Shown: positions 1-6,389, numbered from the stretch's first letter. The stretch: DNA of 8,892 bases from an uncultured Lachnospiraceae bacterium (GCA_910585215.1 CAJUDQ010000024.1:39193-48084); one strand, 5' to 3'. The notes: a model not told the origin generated them from the sequence alone. A program made the numbers and translations.

Positions 1-22
1 CTACACGACGCTCTTCCGATCT
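1..22 (+). other. Illumina adapter remnant (artefact)
   Basis: These bases are identical to the 3' end of the Illumina TruSeq universal/read-1 adapter, ending in the diagnostic GCTCTTCCGATCT. They are not genomic. Native sequence starts at about base 23. The adapter marks the left end of an assembled contig that was not trimmed, so nothing should be inferred about what lies to the left of the small P-loop gene. Bases 23-50 are genomic, lie downstream of that gene's stop codon, and hold no recognisable feature. Confidence 0.97.
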
Positions 23-50
23 TATCGCCGCAGTAAGCTGTAAGATTTCT

Positions 51-641
51 TTATAATAAAATTGCTTCATAGTACACAGCTTCTGTTTCGGAAATACCAT
101 AAGGGTTTAAAAAAAATTTTTTATTCATTACCTCTATATTGTGTTTACCCTTTATCATCTTTATATCATCCTCATCTCCGCTTAGCAGAAACAGCCATTT
201 TCCAATACCTGGAAAATTTTTTGCATATTCATAAAACTCCAGATACTTTTGGTATTTCCATAGATTTACAGAACCCATCACTATCTTTTTATCACACCTC
301 AAAAAATCCTCTATTGATTTTTGATATTCACATCCAAAGTCTGTGACTATGCAATCATACTCCATATTACAAATTTTAGAATATTGCGCTTTTGTAATAG
401 ATGGATAATAGTGAATTCTGAAAATTTCAAATGGTATTTCATGATAATTTTTTCCAAAATAAGTATCTTTTATCTGTTCAAATGAACTTTCTCCATTCAT
501 TTCTGCCAGAGCCACCCGCTTGCAGCGCACCTCCTGAAGATAAGACGCCAGACCTACCGCCAGAGCAGTCACCCCTTCTCCTCTGTCCATTCCCATAATT
601 CCTATGCTAAACAGTCTGCTTTCACTATATGTTTTTTTCAT
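51..641 (-). CDS. Small ParA/CpaE-like protein with a degenerate P-loop
   Basis: This 196-residue soluble protein has no signal peptide or membrane segment. Its N-terminus reads as a strand, a loop, then a helix, as in ParA/MinD/CpaE-type NTPases. The loop at residues 17-28 (GMDRGEGVTALA) has Asp19 and Val24 where the deviant Walker A (KGGVGKT) has its two lysines, so ATP hydrolysis is doubtful. A Walker-B-like strand follows at YDCIVTDFG (about residues 94-102). The start is ATG at 641, with AAAGGAAA about 11 nt upstream. The gene begins 45 bp after the kinase gene ends and is probably cotranscribed with it. The fold, the EMN motif after the second strand and the MGSVNLWK strand match features of the kinase's C-terminal domain, so the two look paralogous. 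From memory, lysine-less proteins of this type sit near Tad/Flp pilus genes in Lachnospiraceae. Its function is unknown; it may be a non-hydrolysing TadZ-like localisation factor. Confidence 0.85.
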   Translation of the reverse strand: MKKTYSESRLFSIGIMGMDRGEGVTALAVGLASYLQEVRCKRVALAEMNGESSFEQIKDTYFGKNYHEIPFEIFRIHYYPSITKAQYSKICNMEYDCIVTDFGCEYQKSIEDFLRCDKKIVMGSVNLWKYQKYLEFYEYAKNFPGIGKWLFLLSGDEDDIKMIKGKHNIEVMNKKFFLNPYGISETEAVYYEAILL

Positions 642-686
642 TTCTGAATCTTTCCTTTCAAACTCGAATTTTCTCAGCTTTTTGTT

Positions 687-2084
687 TTAAACTCCAATAT
701 CCAGCTGCTGAGCAATCTTTTTGTATACCATATCTGACAGATTTTCACCCTCTGCTGACAGATATGGCATATCATATCCTGATACCCCCAAAGCAGGTAT
801 ATATTTTTCCTCTCCCTGTCCGCCATTGAAGTTCCATATCCACAGAATTTTATCCTGTGGGTTCAAAATCACTCTCTTTTCCATAATATTTACTGCCAAT
901 GCTGTATAATCTTCCTCCCAACTGCTTATTCCTGCTACCAGAACAAGCCGGCTTCCATATTCCTTCGCTTCATCAAACACTCCCTCATCTTTGATAATCA
1001 CCGTGCTTGATGTTTCTATCTGTATCTTTTTGCTGTTATAAAGAGGCCTGATTGGAATCCCCTGATAATAAAAATTTCCCTTTCCATAGCGTATATTTTC
1101 ATTTTTTCGAACAATTTTGCGTACCATTTCCGTTTCATTGTTTTCCTGATACAAAACATCTGTCCCCTGTCTGACAAGATATTCGGTAAACGCCATCGCC
1201 AGTACAGATGTGCCGATTCTTGACTGTGTACCTGCAAATGATATAATAATTGGATGGTTAATGTTATTTCTGTCTGTATTGTTTTCTTCTTTTTTACAAC
1301 TTTTATCAGAAACAAAGATAAGCTGTTTTTCCAGAATCTTTAATTTTTCTGACAATAAATCTACAGATGCAAATCTGTCTTTTTTGCTTTCCTCCATACA
1401 TCCCGCCAGAATATGAGCCATATATTCAGGAACCCTGTTTATACCCTCTCTTCCTCTGATTCCGGTCAGCATAAAACACAGACATGCACCGATTCCGTAA
1501 ATATCTGTTCTGACATCTACCCCGCTTCCCTGATACTGCTCTGGTGCAGCAAATCCCTGTGTACCTTTTAAATATGTTTTTTCACTTAAATGACTGGCAT
1601 ACGATGCGTTTCCAAAATCAATCAGGTAAAGCTTTCTTTCATAAATCATAATATTTTTTGGCTGAATATCCAAATGCAGAATCGCATCTGGTTTTACAGA
1701 ATGAAGATAACTTACAATATCTGCAAGCTGTCTACCGTAGAATACTGTATTTTTTACATCAAATATTCCCTCTGATTGTATTATCTCACTCAGAGTTTTT
1801 CCCTGTATGTATTCCTCAACAATATAGTAATATTTTTCCGTTTCTTCTACGTCATAAATCACCGGTATTCCTGAAAAATTTAATTGTTTTAAAATGGAAA
1901 CTTCTGATTGCAGACTTTCATAACCTTCTTCATCCCGAAGAACCTCTTTGATAATCCTTTTGCTGCCCATTGCATGATTGACAGCCAAAAGAACTCTGTT
2001 TTTGTCTGACTTCTTTAAGACCTTTTGTATACGATACTTAGAAAATAGAATTTCTTCTTGTTTGTTAGTAATAATTACTGTCAC
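687..2084 (-). CDS. Ser/Thr protein kinase fused to a degenerate P-loop domain
   Basis: This 465-residue cytosolic protein has no membrane segment and no PASTA repeats, so it is not a PrkC/PknB-type receptor. The kinase domain covers about residues 17-250. Visible are the ATP-anchoring Lys46, a candidate helix-C Glu61, the catalytic loop HLDIQPKN (137-144; Asp139, Asn144), the DFG at 156-158, APE at 180-182, Asp194 and Arg237. The Gly-rich loop is not recognisable, the HRD Arg is Leu138, and the loop Lys is Gln141. After a polar linker (about 255-277) comes a second domain (278-465). It has a P-loop-like loop, GTQSRIGTSVLA (285-296), with no lysine, and a strand VIIKDEG in the Walker B position. 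The start is GTG at 2084, since an in-frame TGA lies two codons upstream, but the AAAGGA site touches it. The gene is first in an operon with the small P-loop gene. Phosphorylation targets are unknown; activity is likely because the core Lys, Asp, Asn and DFG are kept. Confidence 0.9.
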   Translation of the reverse strand: MTVIITNKQEEILFSKYRIQKVLKKSDKNRVLLAVNHAMGSKRIIKEVLRDEEGYESLQSEVSILKQLNFSGIPVIYDVEETEKYYYIVEEYIQGKTLSEIIQSEGIFDVKNTVFYGRQLADIVSYLHSVKPDAILHLDIQPKNIMIYERKLYLIDFGNASYASHLSEKTYLKGTQGFAAPEQYQGSGVDVRTDIYGIGACLCFMLTGIRGREGINRVPEYMAHILAGCMEESKKDRFASVDLLSEKLKILEKQLIFVSDKSCKKEENNTDRNNINHPIIISFAGTQSRIGTSVLAMAFTEYLVRQGTDVLYQENNETEMVRKIVRKNENIRYGKGNFYYQGIPIRPLYNSKKIQIETSSTVIIKDEGVFDEAKEYGSRLVLVAGISSWEEDYTALAVNIMEKRVILNPQDKILWIWNFNGGQGEEKYIPALGVSGYDMPYLSAEGENLSDMVYKKIAQQLDIGV

Positions 2085-2122
2085 TTCCTTTCAGCAGCAG
2101 AAATCATTAACTATCCTTAATT

Positions 2123-2151
2123 ATTATAATATAATTTCTTAATTTTTGCAA
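2123..2151 (-). promoter_or_regulatory. Sigma-A promoter for the kinase operon
   Basis: On the minus strand, TTGCAA (2146-2151) and a perfect TATAAT (2123-2128) are separated by 17 nt. Transcription would start near 2116, giving a leader of about 30 nt before the GTG start. Fit to consensus is good at -10 and moderate at -35 (4 of 6). The flanking sequence is extremely AT-rich (15 G/C in 2101-2200), so a chance match to the -10 alone would be easy. The correct spacing and position are what support it. Confidence 0.6.
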
Positions 2152-2243
2152 GTATTTTTTTATTTTTTTTAATTTTTTCATAAAATTAGCATTGTTCCAG
2201 TAAATTCCTCGCATATTTTTATATAAATTTTATCATAATATAC

Positions 2244-2273
2244 TTTACATCCTGGTTTATTATGAGTTATACT
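2244..2273 (+). promoter_or_regulatory. Sigma-A promoter for mecA
   Basis: TTTACA (2244-2249) and TATACT (2268-2273) lie 18 nt apart, each matching consensus at 5 of 6 positions. The predicted start is near 2280, leaving a leader of about 100 nt before the mecA ATG. The leader carries CTGAT and ATCAG arms (2338-2342, 2354-2358), a weak possible hairpin. No riboswitch or operator is recognisable. Between this promoter and the divergent kinase promoter is a T-rich tract (about 2151-2180). Confidence 0.55.
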
Positions 2274-2381
2274 ATATGAGTGAAAAATTAACAAGTATTC
2301 AGTAACACCTAACGTATACAAACATAGATTATAAAACCTGATAGTATCTTCTAATCAGTAATAAATCAGATTGGAGCAGCT

Positions 2382-3227
2382 ATGAAGATTGAAAAAATTA
2401 GTGAAAATCAAATAAAGTGCACCTTAAATAAAACAGATTTGGCTTCACGCCAGATTAAAGCAAGTGAGCTTGCCTATGGAACTGAAAAGGCAAAACTTCT
2501 GTTCCGTGATATGATGCAGCAGGCCGCCAGTCAGTTTGGCTTTCACGCAGAAGATTTCCCTCTTATGATAGAAGCCATTCCTGTACCAGGCGACAGCATT
2601 ATTCTTATTATTACCAAGGTAGAGGACCCTGATGAGCTTGATACCAGATTTTCAAATTTCTCACCAGATGACTCTGAGCAAGATGAAGATTCTGAGATTG
2701 ATTATGAATATATGGAGGACATGGAGGATATTATTGATGAAGGAGAAGATAATTCTTCAAATCTTCTTGAAATGTTTAATCATGTAAGAGATAAACTGGA
2801 ATCTCTTTCTTCCAATAAAGATTTCATTCCTCTTGCGGACTTTCTCAATTCGACCGCAAAAACAAAGACTGCAAAAACTTCCACCAAATCTCTGCCGGAA
2901 ATTATCACAAGAATATATTCTTTCGATAACTTAAATACACTTATTTATTTGTCCGGATATCTGCATAATTACCGCGGTCAAAATTCATTATACAAATCCA
3001 GACAAAATAACCGTTATTATCTTATTATGAATAATTCTTCACAAAGCATTCAGGAATTTTCTTCAACATGTGCGATTATTTCTGAATTTGGCAGCACAGA
3101 AAACTATTCTTCTGTGAGTGAAGCTTATTATAAAGAGCACTTTGACAAAATCATTGAAAAAAAGGCTTTACAAAAATTACAACTAATCAACAATACAGGA
3201 GGTTCTGAAAATGGCACAGATAACTAA
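2382..3227 (+). CDS. mecA: MecA-family adaptor protein for ClpC
   Basis: MecA adaptors bind substrates with the N-terminal domain and ClpC with the C-terminal domain, delivering proteins to the ClpCP protease and activating the ClpC hexamer. In Bacillus subtilis the main target is the competence factor ComK. The N-terminal domain (about residues 1-80) begins MKIEKISENQIKCTL and includes the typical ELAYGTEKAKLLFRDMM and the segment near PVPGDSIILIITK. An unusually long acidic linker follows (about 96-123, mostly Asp/Glu). The C-terminal domain is about residues 168-265, starting LPEIITRIYSFDNLNTLIYLS. At 281 residues it is longer than B. subtilis MecA (about 218), mostly because of the linker and a Lys/Thr/Ser-rich segment. 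The ATG at 2382 has GGAG 5 nt upstream. It overlaps the next gene by 17 bp. In a clostridium its substrates are unknown. Confidence in the family is high. Confidence 0.93.
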   Translation: MKIEKISENQIKCTLNKTDLASRQIKASELAYGTEKAKLLFRDMMQQAASQFGFHAEDFPLMIEAIPVPGDSIILIITKVEDPDELDTRFSNFSPDDSEQDEDSEIDYEYMEDMEDIIDEGEDNSSNLLEMFNHVRDKLESLSSNKDFIPLADFLNSTAKTKTAKTSTKSLPEIITRIYSFDNLNTLIYLSGYLHNYRGQNSLYKSRQNNRYYLIMNNSSQSIQEFSSTCAIISEFGSTENYSSVSEAYYKEHFDKIIEKKALQKLQLINNTGGSENGTDN

Positions 3228-3417
3228 AGACATGATTATTGCAGATATTATTGAGGTAGATACAGAATTGATACCAGTTCTTATGGAGGCCGGCATGCAT
3301 TGTGTGGGCTGTCCGTCAGCACAGGGAGAATCATTGGAGGAAGCATGTTTTGTTCATGGACTGGACCCCGATGAAGTAGAAGCAAAGTTGAATAATTATC
3401 TTGCAGAAAAAGTATAA
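3211..3417 (+). CDS. DUF1858 domain small CxxC protein
   Basis: This 68-residue protein matches the DUF1858 family (also described as hybrid-cluster-protein-associated putative disulfide oxidoreductases). It starts with ITKDMIIADIIEVDTELIPVL, then AGMHCVGCPSAQGESLEEAC, and ends in a helix ending LNNYLAEKV. The family's conserved Cys pair is Cys31-Val-Gly-Cys34. A third Cys lies at about position 46. The ATG at 3211 is preceded by a perfect AGGAGG (3197-3202) at 8 nt spacing, embedded inside the 3' end of mecA, so it is translated on the same mRNA with its own strong site. The role of the family is not established: a redox or metal-linked function is inferred from the CxxC and from neighbours in other genomes. 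No hybrid cluster protein gene is present here. Confidence 0.9.
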   Translation: MAQITKDMIIADIIEVDTELIPVLMEAGMHCVGCPSAQGESLEEACFVHGLDPDEVEAKLNNYLAEKV

Positions 3418-3421
3418 TTAT

Positions 3422-3556
3422 TCAACCAGGAACAGCAAGGAGTCCCTTTCCTATTAAATAGGGGAGGAATTGTTCAAAACAATCATAACGGCAACAGTGG
3501 GCAGAGCGAAAGCAGTATCCCCTGCTGCCATGAGGCAATTTTCTATCAAACAGAAA
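3422..3556. other. GC-richer intergenic segment with small hairpins
   Basis: This stretch lies between the DUF1858 stop and its terminator. By hand count 51 of 110 bases in 3431-3540 are G/C, against 15 of 100 in the 2101-2200 intergenic region. It contains two short hairpins: CCTAT-TAA-ATAGG (3450-3462) and ATTGTT-CAA-AACAAT (3469-3483). Short open frames exist on both strands (for example 3454-3531 minus and 3470-3580 plus), but none has a convincing start and ribosome site. It may be a gene remnant, a copy of a dispersed repeat, or a structured 3' untranslated region; reading alone cannot decide. Confidence 0.4.
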
Positions 3557-3608
3557 TTGAGGTATTGCAAAAAGTGTTAAAAACCTTTTGTAATACCTCA
3601 AATTTTTT
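3557..3608 (+). terminator. Intrinsic terminator of the mecA-DUF1858 operon
   Basis: The arms TTGAGGTATTGCAAAA (from 3557) and TTTTGTAATACCTCAA (ending 3601) form a stem of about 16-17 bp with a single G-U pair. The stem encloses an A-rich loop and is followed by six T residues (3603-3608). This is a strong Rho-independent terminator on the plus strand. The T tract runs into the stop codon of the convergent large gene. On the minus strand the stem is followed only by TTTCTG, so termination of the large gene's transcript there is plausible but weaker. Confidence 0.85.
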
Positions 3609-6141
3609 ACTTTTTCCTTACTGTCAGATAATGTGCTCCTGCTGCTTCTAATGCGCTTTTTGCATCCTGATAACTCATTTTTATAATTTCTCCACTCTGA
3701 CACACAGTAAATGCCAGTGTGTCAATATTTCCCTTATACCCTGAATATGCGGACAAGATGACACATCCATATTCATTCAAATACGTAAGAACGGGTATAT
3801 CATATGCTCCAAAATACAACAGAGCAGAAATATCGACGCCTGAAATATCAACTACCTCATAATCTGTATCTGCCATAACTATTTCCAGTGAGGTATATCC
3901 TTTTGCAATCAAAGCGCTGGTATCCCCAAGCTTTGCCAGCTCGGGCTTGATGATTCTTCCCCAGAACAACCTGCCGCTGTCTTCTACTACTGTTCCAAAT
4001 ATGGAATTTGCATATGTCACCGCATCCTGTGCCCTGTTGAAAATTCCCATAAGACCTTCTGAACCATAGACATAATACTTATTTGTCACATATTCCGACT
4101 GCTCAAGGTCTAATGTATTTGCACTGACAAACTCTATCTTCTCTGTCGAAACAGCCTGAAACTTATTCTTTGAAGTAATTGTATAAGCAAGTGTAAGTGT
4201 AAGTTCTGTTTTCTTTAATTCTGTACTGATACGGGAAAGTGCCACCAGATTCTTATCCTCTCCCTTTCGATTGACATATTTATCCTCGGAGGTATCTGTA
4301 AAGCTTCCGTCTGCATTTTTTACTTTTCTTGCAAATGTCATAACATTTTCTTTGATTGAAACATCTGTCACGTAAATGTTTTCTTTCGCATAAGTTTCTA
4401 TCTGCTCTTCCTCCTCTTCCGGTTCTTCTTCCTTTTCCCCCTCTTTTTCCTCTTTCTTCTCTTTGTTCTTTTCATTATATAAAACTACATTTATCTTATA
4501 CATTGGAAATATGGTTTCGCCGTAAGCGTCCTGATAAATATCTGTGGCATGGGCAATTCCGTAAATCAAGTCATTTCCTATAAAACCGATTACTTTTATT
4601 TTATCACCCTCTTCAGCGGTAATCACATAATCTCTTTCGGCGTCCACATCAATAATCCGGATACTGTCTGCATTGTATACACTGGCATTTTCATGCCACG
4701 CCAGAATATTATTATATTCATTTATAATATAATTTCCATCCGTCAGACCTGTTACAAGCTGCATATATTCATTGCTGTCCATAGTCACAGTGTAAATACT
4801 GTTTCCAACCATAAAATACAGCAGATTTTCATCTGTCATATATGCAAATTTGCCCACACTGTCCTTAAATATATGGAACGGCTTGTCCGATGGTACAAAT
4901 ACAAGCTCTTTTACTGAATTATTCTTATAGTCACAGATGTACAATGCCACTCCTACCTGTCCTTCATGCGCTCCTTTTGCCATATAGCCATATACAAGAA
5001 ACATGGTATTTCCCTTTGAATCTACTGAAAGAATTTCAATATCAAAATTATTATTTTCAATTCGCACATCTTCCTCGTTCAACTTTTCAAAAGAAAAAAC
5101 CTCTGTCATTTTATTTTCTTCCATATCCAGAAGAAACAAGCTTCCCTCTTTTACAAATGCTACAAAGGAGCCTGTCGGATTTGTTTTGTGATGTACATCC
5201 AAGTCATCATCAAGTCCGAGATTAATTCGGGAAGATGATATGGTATGTGTATTGGGGTCAAAAATCTGATTCGCATGACGTTCATATACATCAAGATACA
5301 TCACATCATAATTTGTTCTGAGTCGAAAATATTCTGTTACATTATAATACTGCCGATTTCCATATTCATCATCTGCCATTACTTTATATTCCAGCTCATA
5401 ACACCCAATCTTTCCCAAGATTTCCTTTATGGTAACTATCGGTTCTGTTTCCCTTGTCACCTTTAAATTCCCCCAGTCTATATTATTATAGCTGGATTTA
5501 ATATCCACATATGCAAGACTGGTGCTGTCTGCCTTGGGGTCATATTCCAGATAGTTTCTATATTTTTCAGATGCCTCTTTTTTTATCGTAAGCCTGCTGA
5601 AATCAGCTACAAATTCCAGTTGATTGTCAATGTCATGTTCTTCAGGATTTTTCAGATTTACATAATAATAAACATTTCCATGCGTTTCCGTCACAAGCCT
5701 GATTACAAGAAGATATTCTTCCTCCTTCTGCATAATATTTGAGGTTTGAATGGTCAGATACATATCATTTCCGTCGGATACCCATTCCTTTATTTCCTCT
5801 GCAACAATTAAGCGCTTTGTATCTACACTTCTTATTTCATAGGAAATACCGGCAATGACATTTTCATATCTTTCTATATCAAGTTCTATTTTCCCATTAT
5901 CACCATACGGTGTAATAGCAGTACGCATATATTGTCCCTTCATGGCTACAGTATAACCATGAAGAATATTGATTTCCCTGCCCTGATATTTCATAATAAT
6001 AACCGGCAGTGTTGCCGTACTGATGGTTTCTGTAGGGTCCTTTGTCTCCTCATAGGTAATGATAAAATAGGAAGCAATGGTTCCTATAAATATAAAAAGC
6101 AGAAAAATTAATTTTAATACAGTTGATTTTATTACTTTCAT
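3607..6141 (-). CDS. Large membrane-anchored extracellular protein, function unknown
   Basis: This 844-residue protein has one N-terminal hydrophobic segment (about residues 9-28) after a short basic tail. No signal-peptidase or lipobox site is evident, so it is probably anchored with the bulk outside the cell. Residues about 40-280 are beta-rich. Residues about 290-550 contain repeated strand pairs such as SFVAFVKEGSLFLLDMEENK and NLLYFMVGNSIYTVTMDSN, suggesting a beta-propeller-like fold. A highly charged insert (557-579, 20 of 23 residues Glu or Lys) interrupts this part. The C-terminus (about 689-844) ends with ISALLYFGAYDIPVL and GCVILSAYSGY, faintly like a C39/papain-type domain, but I see no Cys-His catalytic pair. 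From memory it resembles a widespread uncharacterised Lachnospiraceae family. The ATG at 6141 has AAGGGG 10 nt upstream, within a small hairpin. It is transcribed alone, convergent with mecA and divergent from ywmB. Confidence 0.85.
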   Translation of the reverse strand: MKVIKSTVLKLIFLLFIFIGTIASYFIITYEETKDPTETISTATLPVIIMKYQGREINILHGYTVAMKGQYMRTAITPYGDNGKIELDIERYENVIAGISYEIRSVDTKRLIVAEEIKEWVSDGNDMYLTIQTSNIMQKEEEYLLVIRLVTETHGNVYYYVNLKNPEEHDIDNQLEFVADFSRLTIKKEASEKYRNYLEYDPKADSTSLAYVDIKSSYNNIDWGNLKVTRETEPIVTIKEILGKIGCYELEYKVMADDEYGNRQYYNVTEYFRLRTNYDVMYLDVYERHANQIFDPNTHTISSSRINLGLDDDLDVHHKTNPTGSFVAFVKEGSLFLLDMEENKMTEVFSFEKLNEEDVRIENNNFDIEILSVDSKGNTMFLVYGYMAKGAHEGQVGVALYICDYKNNSVKELVFVPSDKPFHIFKDSVGKFAYMTDENLLYFMVGNSIYTVTMDSNEYMQLVTGLTDGNYIINEYNNILAWHENASVYNADSIRIIDVDAERDYVITAEEGDKIKVIGFIGNDLIYGIAHATDIYQDAYGETIFPMYKINVVLYNEKNKEKKEEKEGEKEEEPEEEEEQIETYAKENIYVTDVSIKENVMTFARKVKNADGSFTDTSEDKYVNRKGEDKNLVALSRISTELKKTELTLTLAYTITSKNKFQAVSTEKIEFVSANTLDLEQSEYVTNKYYVYGSEGLMGIFNRAQDAVTYANSIFGTVVEDSGRLFWGRIIKPELAKLGDTSALIAKGYTSLEIVMADTDYEVVDISGVDISALLYFGAYDIPVLTYLNEYGCVILSAYSGYKGNIDTLAFTVCQSGEIIKMSYQDAKSALEAAGAHYLTVRKK

Positions 6142-6146
6142 TTAAA

Positions 6147-6159
6147 ATAAGCCCCTTAT
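6147..6159 (-). promoter_or_regulatory. Ribosome binding site of the large gene within a small hairpin
   Basis: On the minus strand ATAAG-GGG-CTTAT forms a 5-bp stem with a GGG loop. The likely Shine-Dalgarno AAGGGG is split between the stem and the loop, 10 nt before the ATG. The stem is short and AT-rich, so any damping of translation would be modest. Confidence 0.4.
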
Positions 6160-6194
6160 AATAGATTGTTTTTTGACAACATAGATATATCATT

Positions 6195-6221
6195 AGGTCA
6201 TCAAACTTTGTTTGACGACAT
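6195..6221. repeat. 27-bp dyad repeat, copy 1
   Basis: This copy is identical base for base to the copy at 6253-6279. Each contains an inverted repeat. Read on the minus strand, the arms are GTCGTCAAAC and GTTTGATGAC with an AAA spacer; the only imperfection becomes a G-U pair in minus-strand RNA and an A-C mismatch in plus-strand RNA. This copy lies within the predicted leader of the 844-residue protein's transcript. It could be an RNA hairpin, an operator, or part of a dispersed extragenic palindromic element. Confidence 0.85.
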
Positions 6222-6234
6222 GTATCACAATGAA

Positions 6235-6250
6235 GCACGCAGATGCGTGC
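6235..6250. repeat. Perfect 6-bp hairpin between the dyad copies
   Basis: GCACGC-AGAT-GCGTGC is a perfect GC-rich inverted repeat with a 4-nt loop, midway between the two 27-bp repeats. No T tract follows on either strand, so it is not an intrinsic terminator. Together with the flanking repeats it gives three hairpins in 85 bp. Confidence 0.7.
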
Positions 6251-6252
6251 GC

Positions 6253-6279
6253 AGGTCATCAAACTTTGTTTGACGACAT
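6253..6279. repeat. 27-bp dyad repeat, copy 2
   Basis: This is the second identical copy, 58 bp from the first. Its dyad (6255-6277) directly abuts the extended -10 element at 6278-6286 on the minus strand and would cover the predicted transcription start near 6271. That position suits a repressor operator. The perfect identity of the whole 27 bp, including asymmetric flanks, would also fit a mobile or amplified palindromic element. Confidence 0.85.
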
Positions 6280-6286
6280 TATAACA
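6278..6286 (-). promoter_or_regulatory. Extended -10 promoter for the large surface protein
   Basis: On the minus strand the sequence TGTTATAAT is a perfect extended -10 (TGnTATAAT). A weak -35 (TTGTCC, 6299-6304) lies 15 nt upstream, which is tolerable for an extended -10 promoter. Transcription would start near 6271, giving a leader of about 130 nt containing the GCACGC hairpin and repeat copy 1. I found no better minus-strand promoter nearer the gene. Confidence 0.55.
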
Positions 6287-6389
6287 TATTTATTTCAGGG
6301 ACAACAGGTATTTTATAAAATTTTCTGCTGAATAAAATAAAATTTAAAGGGAATACTCTGAAAAACAATTCTGGAAAGGAGCTCTTTTT

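Noticed and set aside
62..1951. Plus-strand frames opposite the kinase and small P-loop genes
   Set aside because: They mirror well-supported minus-strand genes, are rich in Phe/Ile/Tyr as antisense of AT-rich coding sequence, and match no family.
3470..3580. 36-codon plus-strand frame starting at TTG after GGGGAGG
   Set aside because: The ribosome site is only about 2 nt from the TTG, the frame ends inside the terminator stem, and composition is not protein-like enough to call.
3422..3703. 93-residue minus-strand reading frame across the terminator
   Set aside because: It overlaps the 3' end of the large gene in another frame, crosses the terminator stem, has no ribosome site, and has low-complexity composition.
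4356..5466. Several plus-strand frames of 62-122 residues opposite the large gene
   Set aside because: They are antisense shadows of the 844-residue gene; one is just the reverse reading of its Glu/Lys-rich block, and none has a convincing ribosome site.
6173..6178. TTGACA on the plus strand as a -35 for ywmB
   Set aside because: No -10 lies 16-19 nt downstream, and it is over 200 bp from the gene.
6195..6279. CRISPR array
   Set aside because: There are only two repeat copies, the single 31-bp spacer itself contains a hairpin, the repeat sits in a promoter, and no cas gene is present.
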